Source of the DNA: Hyperoodon ampullatus
Lineage: Eukaryota; Chordata; Mammalia; Artiodactyla; Ziphiidae
DNA: 64,000 bases
Direction: 5' to 3'
NCBI GenBank assembly: GCA_949752795.1
Contig: OX457059.1
Span: forward strand, 175,224,242 to 175,288,241
The notes beneath the pieces were generated by a model. That model worked only from the letters and a program-made list of their open reading frames with translations, was not told the origin of the DNA and did not search any database. Both the position numbers and the translations under genes were made by a program. Of the stretch, positions 56,600 to 64,000 are shown piece after piece (position 1 is the first letter of the stretch; the number at the start of each line of letters is the position of its first letter).

Positions 56600-56933
56600 G
56601 TTCACTTTGCATGTCTCCTTCTGGACTGCTTTCCAGTTCACCAAGTTTTTTTTTAGCTATGTCTAAACTATTGTTAAACCCTTCGCTGAGTTTTCACGTC
56701 TTGCTTATTGTAATCTTTTTATTTAGTTTTGAAATTTCCTTTTTTTTATAATTTGTAATTCTCCACTGAAATTCTTAATCTAGTCTTTTGGACATTTTTA
56801 TCCTTGGATGATGCCAACAACGCTTGTTTGAGATGTATTTCTGAGCAGCCCTGCATCTGCAACTCTGGTGTTGATGTTTTCATTACCTGTTGTTTCCCCC
56901 ATTTACACCCATGTTGGCCTGGTTACTTCTTTA

Positions 56934-57147
56934 GATTTTTTTTTTTTTTTCTTTTCAGTACGGGGCCTCTCACTGCTGTGGCCTCTCCCATTGCGGAGCA
57001 CAGGCTCTGGACGTGCAGGCTCAGCGGCCATGGCTCACGGGCCCAGCAGCTCCGCAGCATGTGGGATCCTTCTGGACCGGGGCACAAACCCGTGTCCCCT
57101 GCATCGGCAGGTGGACTCTCAACCACTGCGCCACCAGGGAAACCCGC
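56934..57147 (-). mobile_element. CHR-type SINE, left member of an adjacent pair
   Basis: Poly-T tail at about 56937-56956, body, and terminus 'gccaccagggaaaccc'. Its left flank 'acttcttta' has no partner directly at its own right end ('gctccgtgagc'). The partner lies beyond the neighbouring SINE. Confidence 0.92.
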
Positions 57148-57156
57148 TCCGTGAGC

Positions 57157-57373
57157 TTTTTTTTTTTTTTTTTTTTTTTTGCAGTACGCAGGCCTCTCAC
57201 TGTTGTGGCCTCTCCCGTTGCGGAGCACAGGCTCCGGACGCGCAGGCTTAGCAGCCATGGCTCATGGGCCCAGCCGCTCCGCGACATGTGGGATCTTCCC
57301 GGACCGGGGCACGAACCCGTGTCCCCTGCATCAGCAGGCGGACTCTCAACCACTGCGCCACCAGGGAAGCCCC
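57157..57373 (-). mobile_element. CHR-type SINE, right member of an adjacent pair
   Basis: A poly-T run of about 22 bases begins 9-11 bases after the left SINE; the body ends 'gccaccagggaagcccc'. Directly after it comes acttcttta (57374-57382), which matches the sequence before the left SINE (56925-56933). Confidence 0.93.
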
Positions 57374-57424
57374 ACTTCTTTACTTTTTGCCTGACATTCT
57401 ATTTGCGGTATTTGGGAAGGAAAT

Positions 57425-59060
57425 TTTGAGGCCAGAATGATGTCATGCTCCTCCAGAGAAAATATAAGCATGAGTGTCTGGAAGCCTTAAAAGACAGGGC
57501 AGCCAGCTAAGGATCAGATGTGATTTTTATTGGCTTTCTCCCCACTCATTATTGTCACCAAGAGACAGCATCGCAGGTATGAATTCTCAGGCTCTTCAGG
57601 CTTCTCCTTCGACAGTTTAATATAGCTCTCTGATTGCTCCGAGTCTGCAGGCATCAAATCTTGAGCAATGTATCCAGGACATAAGGTGCCCCTCCCCCGT
57701 GGAACGTTTACACACATCTGATGTCTGATGTGCTGGGGTCACATATCATTAGGCCACTTTCTCCATGGGTGGAGTAACTGGGAAAAGCGGGCGTCCACAC
57801 ACCAGTGCCCGGGGCAAAACCAAGCAAAGCTCTGTTTCTCTTCTTCACAGCCTCCTGGGGGAGAGCGGGGGCAGGGGGTCCCCCCTTAAGAAGGGGCTCA
57901 CCTCTGAGCCAACCTGCCCCTTGAGGACAGGACACAAATCTTCCCTGGAGGGAAGGGGGCCTCTCAGGTCTGGAGTGTTTGACGCAGCGCGTGATCCCCA
58001 CATGCTTTCAGCCTAATTAAAGGCCGCTCAGCCCTCGCCTGGAGGTTCTTCTCCCCCGGCTTCATGGAGACTCTGATAACCCACATCTCACCCTCACCAT
58101 CCTCGAGGCTGGTGAGCATTAGGCGGAGGCCCCACCAACAGAGGAATCAAAGCTTTTCTCACCCCTGAAACCAGGAGCTGGCTCTGATCTAGTGGGACCC
58201 ACCATCAGGGTACCAGGATGGGTCAGTGTCCCAGGATGCCAGACTTTCACGCTGAACCCAAGACAGCCCTCGGCAGGAGGGGCCACCCCGTATCTCTGAG
58301 AACATCTGGGGCTCTGCGGGGTCATCATCGGGCTCCTGGCTGGGTTCTCGCCTTCCAGGGCTCCCGCACCCCTTCCAGTCTGCACTTTTTCGTCATGACC
58401 ACTGCGCTGTTGGCCCCAAGGATCCTCAGAATAGAATTCTCTCCGTGCCTCTCTTCTTCAGATAGTAATCTGTTCTGCAGGAAAACATCACAGCACACTG
58501 GGTTAGGTCTGCTAACTAAATTCTGAAAAAGCCACTACGTGGCTCCAAATTTCTCTAAACATTTAAGTTACTTAGAAAAAATCAGAAATTCGTGAAGAGT
58601 GAGCTGGTGGCCGGGTTGGAGCACCAGGGCACAGAGGGTGTCCCTTGTCTTGCACAGAGAATGCTGGCAATTTTTAGAGTAACATGAAAAACCTTATACT
58701 TTTCTGATGACCTAAAGAATTCTAGCCAAAAATGCATACTTGGTCTCAGACGAGCCGCTTGGTACAGTTGTATCTCTGTATTAAGTTGACCGTTCTCGGC
58801 GCTTTGGGTGGGAGTGGGAGGAAAGGTCAGGATTCCGGGGGGGGGCCTGCGCCCTCCTGCCACAGACACATCTGTCTTCTGGACGCTCCCGAAGGCACCC
58901 CGGGCCGAATTCACACGGCACACCCGGCAAAGATGAGGCTTCAGAACCGTCCAGCCTCCATCGACCCCACCCAGGGCTCGGCTGAGGGCCACTGACGTCC
59001 CCTCAGCTGGACGTCCCTGTAAAGATCTTCTGAGACACAATAATCTCCCTTTATTAAAAA
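57425..59060. other. Unassigned sequence
   Basis: No recognised gene. A G run of nine to ten bases lies near 58838-58847. Frames are open on both strands, without motifs. Confidence 0.45.
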
Positions 59061-59170
59061 TAGGCGGTGCAGTGGTTAAGACTCACACTTCCATTGCAGG
59101 AGGCGCGGGTTCAATCCCTGGTCAAGGAGCTAAGGTCCCAAATGCCGCGTGGTGCAGAAAAAAAAAAAAT
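59061..59170 (+). mobile_element. CHR-related SINE, short form, 5'-truncated
   Basis: Begins at 'ggcggtgcagtggttaag' (the head is missing), followed by 'gggttcaatccctggtc', 'aaggagctaaggtccca', 'aatgccgcgtggtgc' and an A tail. No clear duplication. Confidence 0.85.
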
Positions 59171-61575
59171 ACTGACTGTAATTTATTTTAAAACTTCCTC
59201 TGTTTCAAAGGCCCCAAATGTTTATACACTCTAATTCATTATTCTTTCTTCTGATTTATTTTAGAGATAATCAGAAGTGCCCACTAGGTTTATATAGAAA
59301 GGGATTCAATGCAGAATTCATTCTAATAAGAAAACTTGTCAATACTCTCCCTACCCACCTGCAACCCACCTACCCACCTGTATTGTAATACAACACATAC
59401 ACTGAAGTATCACGCAACTGTATTTAGCACTTGCTAAACTTCATAGACCTCTTAAAAGCTTCATAAACAATTTATGTAGACCTTTTCTGTTGGTTTTGTA
59501 TATATGGTAATGATTAATGAGTGCAAGAAAATGGCCGGATGATTTAGAAAATGATTTCTTCGCTACTATATCAATTCTCACTAAAAGGCAATGTTTCTCC
59601 TCCTCCCTTCCTTTGAGACAGTTCTGTCTTCAGGTGGCCCATCAGCAGGCATCGTCACGTTAACAGAGCTCCCAGCTGCCCTGGGAATTAGGGGTGCCCC
59701 AACGCAGGGTGCTCTGTGCTTCTGTTCCCCACCTGCCCCGTCGCCTCTGCCACACCCCACAGACAACTCACAAAGCAGAAGCGATTTCTCGCCGTCCCTG
59801 TGAGGCCTGAGGCCCAAGGCCCAAGTCCCCCCGGGCCCCCCACCCACTTTGCTCAGCACCAGAGGAGGTCGGGGCCTTGGGCACCCGCCCCCTACACCCT
59901 GCAGCTCCCTGAGCCCCCGTGCGGGGGTCCCTGGACCTCGGACCCTGCCTCGCTGCTGCTTTCCCGGCTCTTTCTCCCAGGATCCCCCCCATCCGGTGGT
60001 GCTTCAGCCCCGTCGCAACCCCGATCCACTGACCCTACAGCTGCTTTACTGTCCAGCCTCCTCCTGGCACCGGCCTGGAAGGCCCAGCGCTGCACTGTAG
60101 GTTCCGGGGCAGCGGGGCCAGAGGACCCACTGCAGGATGGTGCCCACGTGGCCTGGGGCAGGGCGGGGGCTGCCCTGCCTGTGTGGGAGGGACTTCAAGG
60201 CCTGAATATGAGGGGTGGGGACCACTGGCGCCCACCGTGGAGGCTGCAGGTCATCCCGTGTGGTTCCACTTTATGGAGCTCGAGGTCAGGCAAAACGAAC
60301 CTCTGGTGCCAGTGACGGCATTTACAGAAGCCTTGCTCCTGTGGGTGAGGCTTCACTGGCTTGGCTGCGGGCGAGTCCCTATCCTGGACTGGGTGAGCGC
60401 AGGTCCACAGACACATGTGAAAGCCCAGCTGAACTCTCTGCTGGCTGTGAGTGAGTTACCCTTCGATCCAACATAAAAATTAGAACCCGTGGCCTGGTGA
60501 ACACCCCAGCAACAGGGGTGCTGAGGACGGCAGGCTCGCAAGGACACCTGGGCCTGTGTGGGCCTCTGGGGAGAGTGAAGAGGGTCCGTCTGCGTCTGCG
60601 GAGAGGCTGGGCACCAGGCCGTGAGCTCAGCAGCCCTCCTGGCAGGTGGCACTGGGAAGGGGGCACGTGGGGAGGCCCTGAGGCCACCTAAAGAGAGAGA
60701 GATGCCACCAGCCCCCCACTGCTCTGCGTCCCAACACCCGGTCTTCTACCTCAACCAACCCCTGACCCCCACCCCAGAGTCCGATCCAGAACCACCAGAA
60801 CCTTCCGGAATTCCAGACCCCAAATCCACGATTGGTTGTTAAAGTCCTGGGTTTGGGAGGCTCCTTCCTCCTCTGACTGAGGCAGTTGGTTGGGACCCAG
60901 GTGCGTTCGCGGCACTTTCTGTTGCGAGAAGCCAGTATGGACCCGGCAAGCCCGTCCGCAAACGCTCAGACTGGAAGAACACCTGAGCGCCTGTCAGAGG
61001 GTGGCCTGCGAGAAGGGTCTCGTCCCGAGGAATGAGCAGCCTTGAGAGCCACAGACGGCGCCCAGTTGCCACGTGATCGCCCCCGTCACAGGCGGGGCAC
61101 CGCCGCGAGTCCGCCAGCCCCATCACTCCGCCTGCCTCACCCCTAATCCACGAGCTCGAAAAGCAGCCCCCGGCCCCCCGGCGCCCTGGCTTGAGCAAGG
61201 ACCCCGAGGGGCAGGTGGCAGGCACGGCCCTGAGCTCAAGCCGAGGACGCTGAGGACGCTGAGGGGTGCCGGGTGCGGGTGGGAAAGTGCTGCTCGCGGG
61301 GGGTGCGGGGGTCTCCCAGGCCCAGAGCAAAGGGATCAGAGGGGGCTGGGGGCGGCATGGCCGGGGTGAGGGCGGGGCAGGGCTGCGGCTTCCTGCAGCA
61401 GCTTTGTGGTCCGAAGGCCTCAGCGGGTGGGCCCACACGTCCACGTGTAGCTGCAGTTGAAGGCCCCGAGCCGACGGAGGGCAGGACCGCGGGGATCACT
61501 CTGCCCGGAGGAGGTGGCCGGCTGTCCTGAGTGGTCACCTTCCCGGTGCCGGACAGGCTGCCCAGAGAGTGAGGG
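59171..61575. other. Unassigned: AT-rich island, then GC-rich
   Basis: The interval 59171-59590 is AT-rich with no repeat match. A short ACCCACCT repeat lies at 59349-59382. The rest is GC-rich with stop-poor frames and no domains. Confidence 0.45.
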
Positions 61576-61579
61576 TCTG

Positions 61580-61958
61580 CATGTCCTGGGGCTGCACCAC
61601 AAATCACCACACACTGGTGGCTTGGAGCAGCAGAAACATATCCTGCCCCTGCTCTGGAGGCCAGAGTCCGACGTGGAGGCCCCGCTCCCTCTGGAGGCTC
61701 CCACCTAGTCCGGCTGCCGGGGCCGTCGCTCCAGCCCCTGCCTCCGTCTTCACGTGCGCCCCGCCATGTGTCTCGAATGCCCTCTTCCCCCGCCTCAGGA
61801 CACCTGCAATGCACTTAGGGCCAACCGGTTAATCCGGGATAATCTCCTCCTCGCAAGATCTTTAACTTGGTCACATCTGCTGCATCACATTTCTCCTATT
61901 TGAAGAAAGGTCACATTCCCAGATCCTGGGATCAGGATGTGGACGTGATCGGGCTGGC
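61580..61958 (-). mobile_element. ERVL-MaLR (MLT1-type) LTR, minus strand, decayed
   Basis: 'cctggggctgcaccacaa', 'ctggtggcttggagcagc', 'tctggaggccagagtcc', 'ctccgtcttcacgtgcg', 'ccgggataatctcctcc', 'agatctttaacttggtcac', 'gatcaggatgtggacgtg' follow the reversed LTR order. Confidence 0.75.
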
Positions 61959-63120
61959 GGTTCCTGGCTGTGAACCGTGAAAGACAGACCTGCCCAACGT
62001 CAGAAGCACCGCAGTCACTGGGAGGACACCAGTGGCCTCTGATTTTCCAGGGAGGCTGGAAAGCGAGGTCCAGAACATGGGCACCTAGGCAGGAGGCCGG
62101 AAACCAGCCAAGGTCGCGGCCCGGGAGGCCCCAGTGACCTAACCACCCTCCCTGGAGTGCATCCTGCTCCCACCTGATTCACACCTGTGTGTGCTGGGCT
62201 GAGGGGCCTGATTCCCAGGAAACCCTGGGCCGTGTGAGACCGGCATGATGGGAGGCCCTGGTCGGGGCTCCCCGACCGTGTGTCTGTGGAGCCCCATCCG
62301 CAGGCGACACAGCAGGGCACAGGTGAGGGCTACGTCGTGGTGACACAGCATCCCTCAAGTGTAAGGAATAAAAGCCCAAGGATATGGAGACTCCAGGGCC
62401 CCTCACTGTGGGGCCCCAGCCCTGCAGCGGGAAAGTGGCTAGAGAGAGAGAGAGGCTTTGGGGAGCTGACCCACCACCGCCAGGCTCTTTCCTGGCTGTC
62501 AGGGCTTCATCATCTACCTGATTCATGTCTGCTGACCACTGACTGCAGGAATCTGAAGGGTGAGGTCCCGAGGGCTGGGGCCCAGAAGCCTCGGGGCCGC
62601 CAGGATGTGCCGTCCTAGTTTCTGAGGGGGACGCCTGCACAATGAGTCCCCAGGGCTAGGCTCTCCAAATGCAGGAAGGGAATCGGATGCAAGAAAGCCA
62701 ACATGACAACACTGTCCTGGTTCTAGCTCCAGGCACCCACGGAGATGAGAGGAAATCCACGGGCCAGGGGAGTTAATCTTTGAAACACGAGTTCTCATCC
62801 GTGGTTCCTGTGTCACACATTTCTAGCATCACTTTTATTTTATTATGAGATTCTTAAAACACACCTTCTTTCTCTTCATCTCTGGGCATTGTCCCCGAGG
62901 CCTTGGAAGTAGAAGGAACCTTGTGACAGGGATGCGTCAGGAACCCGAGACCCGGCCAGCCCCAGGTCATGAAGAACAGGTGACCATAAACAGCGTTGAG
63001 GGCACCCATGACATTCTCCTTCTCCAAAGGAAGCAGCTGTTTTCTCTCACCTTCTATCAAATTCACTTCCACCCTCCATCTGTAAAATGGGAATCGCTCT
63101 TTTATTTCAGTTCATGTATT
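61959..63120. other. Unassigned sequence
   Basis: No recognised gene. A short MIR-like phrase ('ccatctgtaaaatggga') sits near 63076, possibly a minus-strand MIR remnant. Confidence 0.4.
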
Positions 63121-63124
63121 TTTT

Positions 63125-64000
63125 TCCCTGTATATTAGTGAAACAGGACACAATGATTAAGTTCCATAGCATGGAAATACTTAACTAACTGGAGAGCTAT
63201 ACCATGTACCTGAATGGAAATATGCAGTTTTGTAACGTGTCAATTCTGTAAATTCATTGTAATCCTAATCAAAATTTCAACAGAATCAGGCCTCTAAAAT
63301 TCACATAGAAGAATAACCCTACAAAAGTGATCAAGAAATACTTGATAAAAGCAAAAAAAATAGGAGGGATGGGGAATGTCCCCCATGGACAAAGAAGGAA
63401 CATTATGAAACTGCAGTGTCAGGCCAGGCCTAGTCAAATAAATCCAGGAAGCAGATCTGTGTACGCATAAGAATGTACTATGTGGTTTATGTGGCTTCCA
63501 AATCCATGGAGAAAAGATAAAGTGTTCAATAAATCCTATTTGGACAAATGACTGTTCATTTGGGAAAAAAAATTATATCCCAAAGACAAATGCCAAATAC
63601 TTTAAGACCTAAACATGGGAAAACTACAAATATATCAGAAGCAAATGTAAAACAGTGGGTATATAACCTTTGAGAATTAGGACCTTCTTATACCAGATAC
63701 TAAAAACAAAGTGCATAACAAATAAAATGACTGATAAAGTTGACCACCTCAGAATTTGAAACTTCTTAGTTAAAAGACAGTAAAGTACACAGAGCAGGAC
63801 AACTGGGGACATAAACAACAATCAGAGTCATGACCCAGCATCTGTAAAGAACTCGGAAAATCCAAGCAGAACAGACACTCAACAGGAAGACAAGTCAGAA
63901 GCAGACAATCTCAGAGGAGGAAACCCCTATGGCCAGTGAGAACTGAGAAAATAAACTCTCTAGTAGACAACACAGGGCAAATTGAAGCAATTTCCACAGC
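63125..64000 (+). mobile_element. Old L1 ORF2 fragment, running off the right edge
   Basis: 'attgtaatcctaatcaaaat' near 63258, 'ctaaaattcacatagaag', 'aatgactgttcatttgg', 'agacctaaacatgggaaaa', 'taaaagacagtaaag' and 'agaactcggaaaatcc' follow the C-terminal half of L1 ORF2 in order. It is rich in stops. It continues past the window. Confidence 0.85.

Larger units (their letters stand above)
56600..57420 (-). mobile_element. Old L1M/HAL1-like block, minus strand, interrupted by two SINEs
   Basis: 'ctgctttccagttcacc', 'gctatgtctaaactattg', 'ttaaacccttcgctgag', and after the SINEs 'tttttgcctgacattcta', are the complement of the same ORF1-derived region seen at 16.3-17.0 and 17.4-18.0 kb. It is split at 56934-57373. 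Confidence 0.6.

Overview
This is a mammalian nuclear DNA window, almost certainly from a cetacean and probably a toothed whale. The evidence is ten tRNA-derived SINE copies of the CHR type, with the head 'ggcttccctggtggc', the promoter motif TGGCGCAGTGG and the tail 'gcgccaccagggaagccc' on the opposite strand. A cetartiodactyl-type L1 family accompanies them. I found no supportable protein-coding gene exon, no classical RNA gene, no CRISPR array and no bacterial or phage content. The only recognisable proteins are remains of retrotransposon open reading frames.

Layout. At 1-1965 lies the 5' end of a minus-strand L1: a 5'UTR, a broken ORF1 and the first codons of ORF2, running off the left edge. 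From about 1966 to 9130 one old plus-strand L1 (L1M type) can be followed from ORF1-like sequence to its 3'UTR. It is interrupted by a CHR SINE (4458-4772), a younger 5'-truncated minus-strand L1 (5538-6515) that itself carries a SINE, and a third L1 whose 5' part is inverted (7279-7955). More old L1 follows to about 10280. From 10.3 kb base composition turns GC-rich. Most of 10.3-63 kb is unassigned, CpG-containing sequence in which old repeats can be picked out: L1/HAL1-like blocks at 14.48-18.08, 23.4-24.5, 31.9-32.8, 49.5-49.9 and 56.6-57.4 kb, MIR copies, ERVL-MaLR (MLT1-type) LTRs, one MLT2-type LTR and more CHR SINEs. The right edge (63.1-64.0 kb) is again AT-rich plus-strand L1 ORF2.

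Two CpG-dense segments (about 24.75-25.56 and 38.6-39.13 kb) are the best candidates for promoters of host transcripts. The first has GC boxes, a run of GGGGT repeats and, about 100 bases further, a TATAAA element. Several AT-rich, apparently repeat-free islands within the GC-rich part (about 37.56-37.99, 45.24-45.66, 46.83-47.09, 52.1-52.37, 59.17-59.59 kb) are candidates for conserved non-coding elements.

The window is therefore best read as intergenic or intronic DNA shaped by successive retrotransposition. Its most informative structures are the insertion junctions: a pair of SINEs sharing one outer target-site duplication (56925-57382), the four-event nested stack at 2-9 kb, and the twin-primed L1. 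Repeat family names are from memory of consensus sequences; subfamily assignments need a database search.
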